A DNA stretch of 64,000 bases from NCEH01 sp043195135 (GCF_043195135.1 NZ_JBAFWP010000009.1); one strand, 5' to 3'; positions 17,054-26,327 are shown, counted from the stretch's first letter. Numbers and translations are program-made. Notes: a model not told the origin generated them from the sequence alone.

Positions 17054-17856
17054 GCCTCGCCCTCCTCCCGCGTGCGATTCCGCAGCCAGAGCGGGGCGAA
17101 GGGCGCATCCTGGCGTATGTCCAATGTCCCGTCCTTCACCATCTCCAGGCTGGCCGAAAAGCTCGAGGCCAGCGCCGTCGCCCGTTGCTCGGGCGTGGTG
17201 AGATAGTCTAGCAGGAAGTGGTCGAGGCGCATCCAATCGCCGGGAACGCCGCCGAGCAGACGCTCCAGCCGCGCCCGCGCCTCGGCCAGCGACCAGACCG
17301 CGCGGGTCTTCAGCGTCACATAGGACAGCGCCTGCCTCTGCCGCTGGGTCGCGTAGGCGGACAGCAGATCGTACAATGTGGCGGTATAGGTGACCGGCTG
17401 GTCGCCATCGCGCGGGCGCTCGGGCACTGCGCGGGAAAACACGTCCCGTCCCATCCGCTCGCGCGCCATCAGCCGCGCCGCCGCCTGGCGGATGCGCTCC
17501 AGGTGCCGCAGGCGCCGGGCGAAGGCGGCGGCCATTTCCTCGGCGCTCGGCCCATCCTCCTGTGGCGGCAGGGGCAGCAGCAGGCGCGACTTGAGATAGG
17601 CGAGCCAGGCGGCCATCACGAGATAATCGGCGGCAAGCTCCAGCCGCACCTTGCGGGCCGCGTCGATGAAGGCGAGATACTGGTCGGCCAGCGCCAGGAT
17701 GGAGAGCCGCGTCAGGTCCACCTTCTGGGTGCGCGCCAGGGCGAGCAGAAGATCCAGCGGGCCCTCGAACCCGTCGATGTCCACCACGAAAGCGCCCTCC
17801 CCGGCCGAGGCCGGGCGGTCCTCGGCGAAGTCGGGGCTGTCGGACGCGGTGGACAT
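17050..17856 (-). CDS. scpA: Segregation and condensation protein ScpA
   Basis: A 268-residue kleisin that bridges the SMC heads. The N-terminal domain is recognisable from VDIDGFEGPLDLLLALARTQ through LADQYLAFIDAARK and YLVMAAWLAYLKSRLLLP. The C-terminal winged helix contains FLLDYLTTPEQRATALASSFSASLEM. The start at 17856 lies 4 bases after the nagZ stop, so nagZ-scpA-scpB-ABC reads as one operon. Family length is normal (about 250-280). Confidence 0.95.
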   Translation of the reverse strand: MSTASDSPDFAEDRPASAGEGAFVVDIDGFEGPLDLLLALARTQKVDLTRLSILALADQYLAFIDAARKVRLELAADYLVMAAWLAYLKSRLLLPLPPQEDGPSAEEMAAAFARRLRHLERIRQAAARLMARERMGRDVFSRAVPERPRDGDQPVTYTATLYDLLSAYATQRQRQALSYVTLKTRAVWSLAEARARLERLLGGVPGDWMRLDHFLLDYLTTPEQRATALASSFSASLEMVKDGTLDIRQDAPFAPLWLRNRTREEGEA

Positions 17857-17860
17857 GGCC

Positions 17861-18874
17861 TTATCTGGATACTCCCAACAGGCTGGCGAGCCGCAGCCGC
17901 GCTTCCATCGCATCGAAACGGTCGGACACGACGCGCAACGCCAGCGCCCGGTCCGCCCGCGCGGCGGCGAGCCCTGCGAGCGGCGGGGCATTGTCCGCCA
18001 CCTCGACCATTTCTTCCAGCGTGCCGTTACAATGCAGGAGCATGTCGCAGCCGGCGGCGATGGAGGCGGCGGCGCGCGTCCCCACGGAGCCGGACAGCGC
18101 GCCCATGGAGAGATCATCGCTCATCACCAGGCCGGAAAAGCCGATGAAACCGCGGATGATCTCTTCCATCACCACGCGCGAGGTGGTGGCGGGCCGCTCG
18201 GCGTCCAGCGCCGCATAGACCACATGGGCGGTCATGGCGAGCGGCAGATGGGCGAGCGGACGGAAGGCGGCGAAATCCGTGCGTTCCAGCTCGGCGCGGT
18301 CGGTTTCCACCACCGGCAGGCGCTCGTGGCTGTCCACGCGGGCGCGGCCGTGGCCGGGGATATGCTTCACCACCGGCAGCACGCCGCCATCCAGCAGGCC
18401 GCCCGCGGCGGCGCGGGCCAGCGCCGCCACCTGGGCCGGCGTCTCGCCATAGGCGCGATTGCCGATGATGCCGTGGCCCTCGGGCAGGCGCAGGTCCGCC
18501 ACCGGCAGGCAATCCACATCGATGCCGAGGTCGGAGAGATCGGCGGCAATCAGCCGGGAATTGAGGCGCACCGCCTCCAGGCCCGCCTCGCGGCTGCGCT
18601 CATAGAGCACGCCGAAGGCTTCGGCCGGCGGATATTCGGGCCAATAGGGCGGGCGCAGGCGCTGCACCCGACCGCCTTCCTGGTCGATCAGCACCGGCGC
18701 GCGCCAGCCCAGCGCGTCGCGCGCCTCGGCCACCAGAAGGCGCACCTGATCGGGCGTCTCCACATTGCGCGCGAACAGGATGAGGCCCCAGGGCGCGCGC
18801 GCCTTGAGGAAATCGCGCTCCTGCGGCAGCAGGCGGGGGCCGGCGAGCCCGACGATGAAAGCATTCGCGGTCAT
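17861..18874 (-). CDS. nagZ: Beta-N-acetylhexosaminidase NagZ
   Basis: A 337-residue family 3 glycoside hydrolase that removes GlcNAc from anhydro-muropeptides in the cytoplasm during peptidoglycan recycling. The diagnostic KHIPGHGRARVDSH segment (catalytic histidine/aspartate pair) is intact near residues 172-185, with the nucleophile aspartate in VMSDDLSMGAL near 255-265. No signal peptide, as expected. It heads the scpA-scpB operon, and the nlpD-like gene upstream ends in its own terminator, so nagZ probably has its own promoter in 18875-18938. Confidence 0.94.
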   Translation of the reverse strand: MTANAFIVGLAGPRLLPQERDFLKARAPWGLILFARNVETPDQVRLLVAEARDALGWRAPVLIDQEGGRVQRLRPPYWPEYPPAEAFGVLYERSREAGLEAVRLNSRLIAADLSDLGIDVDCLPVADLRLPEGHGIIGNRAYGETPAQVAALARAAAGGLLDGGVLPVVKHIPGHGRARVDSHERLPVVETDRAELERTDFAAFRPLAHLPLAMTAHVVYAALDAERPATTSRVVMEEIIRGFIGFSGLVMSDDLSMGALSGSVGTRAAASIAAGCDMLLHCNGTLEEMVEVADNAPPLAGLAAARADRALALRVVSDRFDAMEARLRLASLLGVSR

Positions 18875-18938
18875 GGGATCGGCCTATCGGGGCGTCATGC
18901 GCGCGTCAAGGCACGGCACGCCCCGGGCCGGGCCGACG

Positions 18939-18966
18939 AAAAAAGGCCGGGACGACGCCCGGCCTT
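18939..18966 (-). terminator. Rho-independent terminator of the nlpD-like gene
   Basis: On the minus strand a perfect 9-bp stem (AAGGCCGGG, 6-base loop, CCCGGCCTT) is followed by a run of Ts. It lies 39 bases after the stop of the nlpD-like gene and before nagZ, separating the two transcripts. Confidence 0.9.
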
Positions 18967-19005
18967 AAGGTGGTTCTTGGAGGAACAGCGTCGGACGGTC
19001 CTGGC

Positions 19006-20187
19006 TCAGAGGCCCGCCACATATTGGCTCGGGTCCACGGGCTGGGAGCCCTTGCGGATCTCGAAGTGAAGCTGGGGCGTGGTGACGCCGCCGCTCTGTC
19101 CGGCCTTGGCGACAATCTGGCCGCGCCGCACGGTGTCGCCGCGCTTCACCATCAGCTCGCTGTTGTGGGCATAGGCGGTGACATAGCCGTCCGCATGCTT
19201 GATGAGCACGAGATTGCCGTAGCCCTTCAGCTCGTTGCCGGCATAGGCGACGGTGCCATCCTCGGCGGCGCGCACCCCGGTGCCTTCGGGCACCGCGAAG
19301 TTCACGCCGTCGTTGCGGGTGCCGCCCGGCTTGGGACCAAAGCCGGAAATCACCCGGCCGCGCACCGGGGCGCGGAACTGGGGACCGGAGCCGGGGGTCC
19401 GGGCGGAATCGTCGGCATCCTCCGCCGGCGTGACCTTGGCGGCGGTCTCGACCTTCGCCGGAGCGGCGGCGGACGCGACCTTGGCCGGCGCGGCGGCAGC
19501 GGCCGGAGTCGCGGCGGTGACGACCGGCGCAGGCGCAGGCGGAACCGCTGCGGGCTTGGCGGCGACCACGGTCTTGGGCGCGGCAGGCGGAGCGGCGACC
19601 GGCGGCGGGGCCGCCGCGACGACGCTCGGCTTAGCGGCCGCGGGCGCCGGCCGGATCTGCGCCAGATTGCCGGCGGTGCCGGGCGGCACGACGAGAGTCT
19701 GGCCGATCTTGAGCTGCGCATCCGGGGAGAGGCCATTGACCTGCGCAAGATGGGCGCGGGTCATGCCGTAGCTCTGCGCCACCGAGGTCAAAGTTTCACC
19801 CGAAGTGACCACGTGGCTGGCGGCGCGCGCCGTCGCATGCGTCTGCGCCGGGGCGGGCGGAGCGGCGGCGTAGGTCGCGGCGCCATAATTGGGTGCGCCG
19901 TAAAGGGGCTGGCCGCCCGAGGGCGGCGGCGGGGCCGCGGCATAGGCGACCGGCGGACCGGCCGGCGCCAGAGGCGCCGAGGCGATGGGGCCGGAATCGA
20001 CCCGGCCCGTCGGCGCGGCGCCGAGCGAACCCGTCACCTCCGGCGATCCCTGGCTTGCCATGGGCCCTGGAGCGGAGGAGAAGCGCGCCGAATCCGAGCT
20101 GCACCCGGCGAGCGCACCGGAGACGAGCCCGACCATGGCGAGCCGCGCCAAGACGTTTTGTCCCAAGGTTTCGCGGGAAGAAAGCAT
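19006..20187 (-). CDS. NlpD-like lipoprotein with LysM and degenerate LytM (M23) domain
   Basis: About 393 residues. The start at 20187 gives a lipoprotein signal ending in the lipobox LAGC; a start 9 codons upstream is possible and neither has a good ribosome site. A LysM domain (about 130-176, TSGETLTSVAQSYGMTRAHL) binds peptidoglycan. A long Ala/Pro linker leads to a LytM fold at about 275-393. Key zinc ligands are changed: the H-x-x-x-D motif reads NDGVN and the HLH motif reads QLH, while YAH is kept. Loss of these residues is the hallmark of NlpD/EnvC-type activators of cell-separation amidases rather than active endopeptidases. In many relatives nlpD follows surE-pcm; here it is downstream of pcm and the hydrolase gene. 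Confidence 0.85.
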   Translation of the reverse strand: MLSSRETLGQNVLARLAMVGLVSGALAGCSSDSARFSSAPGPMASQGSPEVTGSLGAAPTGRVDSGPIASAPLAPAGPPVAYAAAPPPPSGGQPLYGAPNYGAATYAAAPPAPAQTHATARAASHVVTSGETLTSVAQSYGMTRAHLAQVNGLSPDAQLKIGQTLVVPPGTAGNLAQIRPAPAAAKPSVVAAAPPPVAAPPAAPKTVVAAKPAAVPPAPAPVVTAATPAAAAAPAKVASAAAPAKVETAAKVTPAEDADDSARTPGSGPQFRAPVRGRVISGFGPKPGGTRNDGVNFAVPEGTGVRAAEDGTVAYAGNELKGYGNLVLIKHADGYVTAYAHNSELMVKRGDTVRRGQIVAKAGQSGGVTTPQLHFEIRKGSQPVDPSQYVAGL

Positions 20188-20312
20188 GTGACCGAACTCG
20201 CACGCAACGAACATGCGGCCACTTAAGAGCCCCAGCAGTAAACGGCGCCTTAAGCTCCCGAGCCTTCCTCAGCATTTCCTTCAGTGTGACAATTACGCAA
20301 CGTCGCCCGGGA

Positions 20313-21584
20313 TCACTCTACCTTCGGCGCGGTGGTCAGGAGATGGGTGGCGGACCCCGCCGTGGCCGACACCTGCCCGGTCAGGCTTTCCACCTGCGCG
20401 CCGTAATTCTCGCGGGTCGAGGGATCGAGCACCGCCGCGGGGGCGGAGAGCACCACGCCGGCCGCCGTGCCGATGGTGGTAGCGGTGCCGGCCGTCACCT
20501 GGATGATGCGGTCGCCCACGCCCTCGCGGCCGTCGGTCATGGTCTGGCCCTCGGCGAGGCGGCCGCCGATCATCTGCACCACTTCCGGGCTTTCGGCGAA
20601 CTTGCCGTGGTTGAGCTTGTCGTCGGTCTGGAGCTTGGTGAGATCCAGCACCGTGATGTGATCGCGCTCGAACTCCGAGCGGAATGGCTCCTGCTGCGGA
20701 TCCACCTGCCCGAGCCGCGCGGCCGAGCCCCACACCTGCTTGGACACCTGGAGCGCGCGGTCGTCCTGCGACACGAAGATGGTGAAGCTGGGCTTCGGGT
20801 TGCCGAAATCGGAAAACTGGGTGCGGAAGATGTCCACGTCCACATCCGGCGCGGCCAGCATGACGTTGCGGATCTTCGGCGCGATCCGGCCATTGCGGAT
20901 CGCCATCTGGCGCAGGGCCTCCAGCGTCACCCAATTGCCCATCGAATGGGCGAGGATGGAAATTTCCCCCACATCCGGGTCCTTGGCCAGGCCCGCGAGC
21001 AGCTTTTCCAGCGCGTCGCGCGAATAGCTGGCGCTCTCGCGGTCATAGCCATAGGCGAGTAGGCTGCCGCGCGAGGGCCAGGTGAACAGGATCGGCGTCA
21101 CCGGCGCGTTGGAATCGTGCACGATCTGCGCGAACCGGAAAACGGCGTCCTCGAAGCGGTTGTTATAGCCGTGGATGAACACCAGCGCCTGCCGGCGCGG
21201 CGTCTTCTTGATGCGCTTGTTGAACCAGTCGAGCGCGGCGCTCTGGGTCAGGACATCGGCGCGCAGGGTGACGAAATCGGTGGCGGGATTGCCCGGCACG
21301 CTCTTCGGCCATTGCACGTCGCCCACCTTGCGATTGGCGGCGGGCGGAATGGAGACCGCAATCTCCGCAAAGCTGAGCGTCGAGCCGCGGTCGCCGGAGA
21401 ACATGTCGAGATTCTTGGCGGGGGCACGGGTGGTGGCGACCACCATTTCAACCACGCTGGCGCCCGGCACCGTCGCTTCCACCGGCACCAGAATGCCGGC
21501 CGGGCGACCACCGCACGCAGCCAGCCCAAGACTGAGCGCCATGGCGAGCGCCACGGCGCGACCGTGCGATCCGAGCCGCATCAT
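20313..21584 (-). CDS. Lipoprotein alpha/beta hydrolase (DUF900 family)
   Basis: A 423-residue protein starting at one of two adjacent ATGs with AGGGGA upstream. The signal peptide ends in a lipobox (LGLAACGG). The hydrolase core has HGYNNRFEDAVFR after the first strand, the nucleophile elbow AHSMGNW (GxSxG-like with serine at the centre) and a later acidic segment VDVDIFRTQF. DUF900 proteins are outer-membrane or periplasmic esterase-like hydrolases without a defined substrate. The C-terminal 80 residues contain a glycine/alanine-rich hydrophobic stretch. It is transcribed between pcm and the nlpD-like gene. Confidence 0.85.
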   Translation of the reverse strand: MMRLGSHGRAVALAMALSLGLAACGGRPAGILVPVEATVPGASVVEMVVATTRAPAKNLDMFSGDRGSTLSFAEIAVSIPPAANRKVGDVQWPKSVPGNPATDFVTLRADVLTQSAALDWFNKRIKKTPRRQALVFIHGYNNRFEDAVFRFAQIVHDSNAPVTPILFTWPSRGSLLAYGYDRESASYSRDALEKLLAGLAKDPDVGEISILAHSMGNWVTLEALRQMAIRNGRIAPKIRNVMLAAPDVDVDIFRTQFSDFGNPKPSFTIFVSQDDRALQVSKQVWGSAARLGQVDPQQEPFRSEFERDHITVLDLTKLQTDDKLNHGKFAESPEVVQMIGGRLAEGQTMTDGREGVGDRIIQVTAGTATTIGTAAGVVLSAPAAVLDPSTRENYGAQVESLTGQVSATAGSATHLLTTAPKVE

Positions 21585-21674
21585 GTCCCCTGAATTCCCC
21601 TCCGCAGCGGATGCGGAGACATGTGGATAGAGGAGCAAAGCGGCCGGTGCAATGCGGCGGCGGGGGCAATTTGT

Positions 21675-22328
21675 TTACAAAGTCGCGGCTGCCCCAGCGA
21701 CAAGCGGCACGAATCGCACCGGCATCATCTGCGTCGCCACGAGGCCGGAGGCGCCCTTCACGAAGCGCGTCAGCATCTGCACTTCGTTGGGATCGCCCAT
21801 GGGGGCGACGAGGATTCCGTCCATGCGCAGCTGGTCCGCCAGGGCCTGCGGCAGCTCTGCCGTGGCGGCGGTGATGAGGATGCGATCAAACGGCGCGCGG
21901 GCCGGCAGGCCGGTGCGCCCGTCGCCCACGAATGCGGTGACGTTGCGCAATCCCAGCACATTGAACCGCACCTGCGCCTCGCTCACCAATTGCCGATAGC
22001 GATCGACGGTCGTCACCTGTCCGGCGAGATGGGAGAGCACGGCCGCCTGGTAGCCCGAGCCGGTGCCGATCTCCAGCACGCCATGCTGGGCGTTCACCGC
22101 CAGCGCCTCGGTCATGGCGGCGACCACGCTCGGCTGCGACATGGTCTGCCCGCAGGCGATCGGCAGGGCGACATCGTCATAGGCGTGCCGGCGCAAGGTC
22201 GGGTCGACGAACAGGGCGCGCGGCACCAGCTCCATCGCCCGCAGCACCGCCAGGTCCTGGATGCCGCGATGGCGCAGGCCGAGCACGAACGAAATGCGCT
22301 CCTGCTTCTCGGCGTCGGTATCCGCCAT
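21675..22328 (-). CDS. pcm: Protein-L-isoaspartate O-methyltransferase
   Basis: A 217-residue methyltransferase that uses S-adenosylmethionine to repair isoaspartyl residues in aged proteins. Visible motifs are the substrate-side ACGQTMSQPSVVAAM, the SAM-binding LEIGTGSGYQAAVLSHL and the post-I acidic TTVDRYRQL. The start at 22328 is preferred because AGGA lies 7 bases upstream; a methionine 12 codons earlier has no ribosome site. It is the first gene of a minus-strand group (pcm, hydrolase, nlpD-like) and is divergent from recG. Confidence 0.93.
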   Translation of the reverse strand: MADTDAEKQERISFVLGLRHRGIQDLAVLRAMELVPRALFVDPTLRRHAYDDVALPIACGQTMSQPSVVAAMTEALAVNAQHGVLEIGTGSGYQAAVLSHLAGQVTTVDRYRQLVSEAQVRFNVLGLRNVTAFVGDGRTGLPARAPFDRILITAATAELPQALADQLRMDGILVAPMGDPNEVQMLTRFVKGASGLVATQMMPVRFVPLVAGAAATL

Positions 22329-22572
22329 CGCGCCGTCCTGCTCCACAGATTGCTCGCCGGACATGATACACCACTTTCAAAAGCGGCTGGCGCGGGCTTT
22401 TCGCGAGCCCGGCCGCCAACACCTTGATGGCAGGGGCATTCCCGGCTCCGTGGAAAGATGGGATGGCCGCCGCACGGTTCAACGCCGCCGGCCGCGGTTA
22501 AGTTTCCCCGTCCCCCCGGTTTGCAGGGCGCGCCCTTGCGCGCGGCGGCGCGCTCGGCCACTTTCCCCGCGC

Positions 22573-24681
22573 ATGCGCCCGGCTCTGCTCGATCCCCTCT
22601 TTGCGCCCCTGACCAGCCTTTCGGGCATCGGCCCCAAACTGGAGAAGCCGTTCGCCCGCCTGCTGGCGCGCGAGACGCCGCGGGTGATCGACCTCTTGTT
22701 CCACCTGCCCTCCGGCTATGTGGACCGTCGCGCGCGCCCCCGCATCGCGGAGGCCGCGCCCGATACGGACGTGACGGTTGAAGTGCGGGTGGAAGACCAT
22801 CAGCCGCCCGCCCCCGGCCGCCGCGCACCCCATCGCACGCTGGTGAGCGATTCCAGCGGCGACCTGACCGTGGTGCATTTCAACATCGACCGCATCCGCA
22901 TCGAACGCCTGCTGCCGGTGGGCGAGACGCGCTGGCTGTGCGGGCGCATCTCGCTGTACGACGGCATGCGGCAGATGACCCACCCGGACCGCATCCTGGA
23001 TGCCGCCGGCCTCGCCAAGCTTCCGCCCATCGAGCCCACCTATCCCCTCGTGGAGGGGCTTGCCGCCGGCCATGTGCGCCGGGCGATCGAGGCGGCGCTC
23101 GCCCGCGTCCCGGACCTGCCGGAGATGATCCCGGTCGACGCATTTCCGGCAGACCTGTTCAAGGACGGCCGCTGGCCGAGCTTCCGCGATGCGCTCCATC
23201 GCGTGCACCGGCCGGCGGACCTCGCCGAAGCGCAGCCCACAGGCGCCGCCTGGCAGCGCCTCGCGTTTGAGGAATTGCTCGCCCATCAGGTCACATTGGC
23301 GCTGGTGCGGGCGCGGCAGATCGAGACCGGCGGGCGGCCGAGCCTCGGCGACGGACGCCTCGCAGGCGCGATCCGAGCCGCCCTGCCCTTCTCGCTCACC
23401 GGCGCGCAGGAAGCCGCGCTCGCCGCCATCGCCGGCGATATCGGCTCGGACAAGCGCATGCTGCGCCTGCTCCAGGGCGATGTCGGCTCGGGCAAGACCG
23501 TGGTGGCGCTGCTGGCGGCCGCCGGCGTGATCGAGGCCGGCCGACAGGCGGCGCTGATGGCGCCGACCGAGATCCTCGCCCGGCAGCATCTGGAAACCAT
23601 CGCGCCGCTGGCCGCCGCCGCCGGGATCGAAACCGCCATCCTCACCGGCCGGGAGAAGGGACGCGCCCGCGAGGCCATCCTCGCCGGCCTGCGGGAGGGG
23701 CGCATCGGCCTCGTGCTCGGCACCCATGCGCTGATCCAGAACGATGTCGCCTTCGCCGACCTCGCGCTCGCCATCGTCGACGAGCAGCACCGGTTTGGCG
23801 TGGAACAGCGCCTCGCACTCTCCCGCAAGGGGGAAGCGGTGGACATGTTGCTGATGACCGCCACCCCCATTCCCCGCACCCTCGTGCTCACCCTGTTCGG
23901 CGACATGGAAAGTTCCGAGCTGCGGGAGAAGCCGCCGGGGCGCCAGCCCATCGACACGCGCTCGGTCTCCATCGAGCGGCTCGACGAGGTGGTGGCCGCC
24001 GTGGGGCGCGCGCTCATGCAGGGCGCGCAATGCTATTGGATCTGCCCGCTGGTGGAGGAGAGCGACGTTTCCGACCTCGCCGCCGCCAGCGAGCGCCACG
24101 AGAGCCTGCACCATTATTTCGGCGACAAGGTCGGGCTCGTCCACGGCCGGCTTTCCGGGGCGCAGAAGGATGCGGTGATGGCCCGCTTCGCGAGCGGAGA
24201 AACGCGCATTCTGGTGGCGACCACGGTGGTGGAAGTGGGGGTGAACGTGCCGAACGCCACCATCATGGTGATCGAGCATGCCGAGCGCTTCGGCCTCGCG
24301 CAATTGCACCAGTTGCGCGGGCGCGTGGGGCGCGGCGACAAGGCCTCCACCTGCCTGCTGCTCTATCGCGGGCCCCTGAGCGAGACCGCCAAGGCGCGGC
24401 TCGCCATATTGCGCGAGAGCGAGGACGGTTTCGCCATCGCGGAGGAGGATCTGCGTCTGCGCGGCGAAGGCGACGTGCTCGGCACCCGCCAGAGCGGCTT
24501 TCCCGGGTTCGCCCTCGCCCGCCTGGACGTGCATGCGGCGCTGGTGCCCAAGGCGCGGGAGGTTGCCGCGCGGATCGTCGGCGCCGACCCCACGCTCGGC
24601 GGGGCGCAGAGCGCGGCGGTGCGCATGATGCTGTATCTCCACGAGCGCGATGCCGCGATGCGCTTGCTCTCGGCGGGCTGA
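22573..24681 (+). CDS. recG: ATP-dependent DNA helicase RecG
   Basis: A 702-residue SF2 helicase that remodels stalled replication forks and Holliday junctions. The N-terminal wedge/OB domain (about 10-200) begins PLTSLSGIGPKLEKPFARLL. Helicase motifs follow: Walker A GDVGSGKT at residues 302-309, DEQH box in VDEQHRFGVEQR, motif III TATPIPRT, motif VI QLRGRVGRG and the TRG-type DEDGFAIAEEDL-like segment (SEDGFAIAEEDLRLRGEG). The start at 22573 aligns with the family N-terminus; the frame is open upstream but overlaps the divergent pcm leader. Confidence 0.97.
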   Translation: MRPALLDPLFAPLTSLSGIGPKLEKPFARLLARETPRVIDLLFHLPSGYVDRRARPRIAEAAPDTDVTVEVRVEDHQPPAPGRRAPHRTLVSDSSGDLTVVHFNIDRIRIERLLPVGETRWLCGRISLYDGMRQMTHPDRILDAAGLAKLPPIEPTYPLVEGLAAGHVRRAIEAALARVPDLPEMIPVDAFPADLFKDGRWPSFRDALHRVHRPADLAEAQPTGAAWQRLAFEELLAHQVTLALVRARQIETGGRPSLGDGRLAGAIRAALPFSLTGAQEAALAAIAGDIGSDKRMLRLLQGDVGSGKTVVALLAAAGVIEAGRQAALMAPTEILARQHLETIAPLAAAAGIETAILTGREKGRAREAILAGLREGRIGLVLGTHALIQNDVAFADLALAIVDEQHRFGVEQRLALSRKGEAVDMLLMTATPIPRTLVLTLFGDMESSELREKPPGRQPIDTRSVSIERLDEVVAAVGRALMQGAQCYWICPLVEESDVSDLAAASERHESLHHYFGDKVGLVHGRLSGAQKDAVMARFASGETRILVATTVVEVGVNVPNATIMVIEHAERFGLAQLHQLRGRVGRGDKASTCLLLYRGPLSETAKARLAILRESEDGFAIAEEDLRLRGEGDVLGTRQSGFPGFALARLDVHAALVPKAREVAARIVGADPTLGGAQSAAVRMMLYLHERDAAMRLLSAG

Positions 24682-24687
24682 AGGGCG

Positions 24688-25116
24688 ATGGTCCCGCCCG
24701 ACATGCCGGCACCCCCCTCCCCCGATCCGCGCGCGCGGCCGACCGACCTGCGCGCCCTGCTGCTGCACCGCGCCATTTTCGCTGCCGGCTGCGTGTTCCT
24801 CACGCTCGGCGCCATCGGCATGGTGGTGCCCATGATGCCGGGCACGGTGTTCCTGATTCTCGCCGCCTGGTGCTTCGCCCGCACCTCGCCGAAGTTCGAG
24901 GCCTGGCTTCTCAACCACCGCTACCTCGGCCCGAGCGTCGCCCGCTGGCAAGAGACGGGCGCCATTCCCTGGCCCGTCAAGCTGCTGGCGCTCACCAGCT
25001 TCATCGGCACCTGGAGCGCCTCCTGGTATGTGGGCGCGCCGATGGCGGTGCTGATCGGGCTCGGGATTTTCTTCTCGGTGCTGGCGATCTTCATGGTGAC
25101 GCGGCCGTCGCGCTGA
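24688..25116 (+). CDS. DUF454 (YbaN-like) inner-membrane protein
   Basis: A 142-residue membrane protein with three to four hydrophobic helices. The family signature is clear: LGAIGMVVPMMPGTVFLILAAWCFARTSP followed by FEAWLLNH and the tryptophan-rich end. Function is unknown; YbaN-like proteins lie next to varied genes. It starts 6 bases after the recG stop with AAGGGCG as ribosome site, so it is probably cotranscribed with recG. It is the last gene of normal base composition before the A+T-rich gene. Confidence 0.85.
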   Translation: MVPPDMPAPPSPDPRARPTDLRALLLHRAIFAAGCVFLTLGAIGMVVPMMPGTVFLILAAWCFARTSPKFEAWLLNHRYLGPSVARWQETGAIPWPVKLLALTSFIGTWSASWYVGAPMAVLIGLGIFFSVLAIFMVTRPSR

Positions 25117-25160
25117 GGCGGACGGGGCGCGACCCGCGGCCGCTCCGGTCCCGCCCGTGC

Positions 25161-26327
25161 TCAGACGATGTCATACTCGGCGATCAGCTCGCCGATCTCG
25201 TCGAGATTTTTACCATCCAGATAGGCATCGAGCTGATTTTTCTTTTCTTTAATCAGCTTTCCGTCTTTATACTTGCGATAAACTTTTATTTTTGCGTCAC
25301 CAAAATGGAGATAGACAAACTTTCCTACTTTTCTTCCAAGCTGAGAAGTATCAATTTTCTTCGCCACCGCCTGCGAAACCTCTTCTTTTCTGAATATTTT
25401 GGCGACTACATCTTTCTTTATCTCACTAATTTCAGAAATTTCGCCAATTTCCTTGTCTGTTATTTTTTCCTGATTTCCCTTCGAATGATTAAATCCATAA
25501 CTCTTTGCAAAATTTTCAACTTTAGAAAAATGCTCTTTCTCCCTATTTTCATCTTGGATCAACTTCATTTCCTTTTCTAATTCTCGCTCCTCCTCCTCCA
25601 ATTGCAACCGAATGAGGGTCTCGGTTTCCGGTAATGTCTTGACCATCCCGACGTTCGGACTCTTGAATGCCGTCGTCATACCCACAACACTTGTGCGCGC
25701 GGTCATGATGTAGGAAGATTCTTTCTCAGCTCTGCACAGGCGATCGAAGAATTTGAACGCGAAGCTGTCCTTGATCAGCGAGGGATCGGCAAGCTTATCG
25801 TGATCTTCTTTCATCCCTGAGGCCGACCGCGCGCCGTAACACATCACCAGGGAGAGCAAATGCTGCTTTTTGCCAACCAGCGCAGAGCCGACCCACTTGG
25901 CGAGATTGTCATAACTGAGAAATTTGGAGAGCGGCTCCGTTATCCCGTTCGCACTCATGTCTTTCGAATTTGAATTCGCATAGGTCCAGCAATTCTCGCT
26001 ATCGCCCGCCTTTCCATGGACCATGATAATAATTTTGCGCGCGGACGCACAAGACTCGATGATATAATCCATCGAATCCCGATCCAGAAATTCTTTTTTA
26101 TTTGAATCAACAAAGTGAGAAAAATTGACAAACAATGTAAGATTATTTTCTTTCAGACTTGTTGTAAGAATTTTTTTCTTTATACTATATTTGCGCCATA
26201 ATGCTCGATTTGTTGGTCCGCCAACCCCTTTATCTTCCGTCTCGTGAACGTTGACTGAGGGAAAATATTCATAATACCCTTCGTCGGTTTCCGCAGCGCA
26301 ATGAAGAATGACATATTCAAAGGACAT
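25161..26327 (-). CDS. A+T-rich gene: possible caspase-fold (clan CD) cysteine protease with coiled coil
   Basis: A 388-residue protein of no family I recognise. The DNA is strikingly A+T-rich (the 60 bases from 25441 count 20 G+C) against G+C-rich neighbours, so it was probably acquired. Two segments look like a clan CD dyad: a hydrophobic strand ending in His-Gly (RKIIIMVHGKAGDSEN, His104) and, 59 residues on, a hydrophobic strand ending in cysteine (HLLSLVMCYGARSA, Cys163). Residues about 240-275 are a Glu/Lys-rich coiled coil; the tail is Lys-rich. No signal peptide or membrane helix is seen. A GTG at 26339 is also possible, but ATG 26327 opens the hydrophobic first strand. It stands alone between DUF454 and glmS. 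The protease call is inference from motifs only. Confidence 0.7.
   Translation of the reverse strand: MSFEYVILHCAAETDEGYYEYFPSVNVHETEDKGVGGPTNRALWRKYSIKKKILTTSLKENNLTLFVNFSHFVDSNKKEFLDRDSMDYIIESCASARKIIIMVHGKAGDSENCWTYANSNSKDMSANGITEPLSKFLSYDNLAKWVGSALVGKKQHLLSLVMCYGARSASGMKEDHDKLADPSLIKDSFAFKFFDRLCRAEKESSYIMTARTSVVGMTTAFKSPNVGMVKTLPETETLIRLQLEEEERELEKEMKLIQDENREKEHFSKVENFAKSYGFNHSKGNQEKITDKEIGEISEISEIKKDVVAKIFRKEEVSQAVAKKIDTSQLGRKVGKFVYLHFGDAKIKVYRKYKDGKLIKEKKNQLDAYLDGKNLDEIGELIAEYDIV

Noticed and set aside
24030..25580. A 516-codon plus-strand frame spanning recG and the A+T-rich gene
   Set aside because: It is out of frame with recG and antisense to the A+T-rich gene; the second half is a Phe/Leu-rich translation of A+T-rich DNA.
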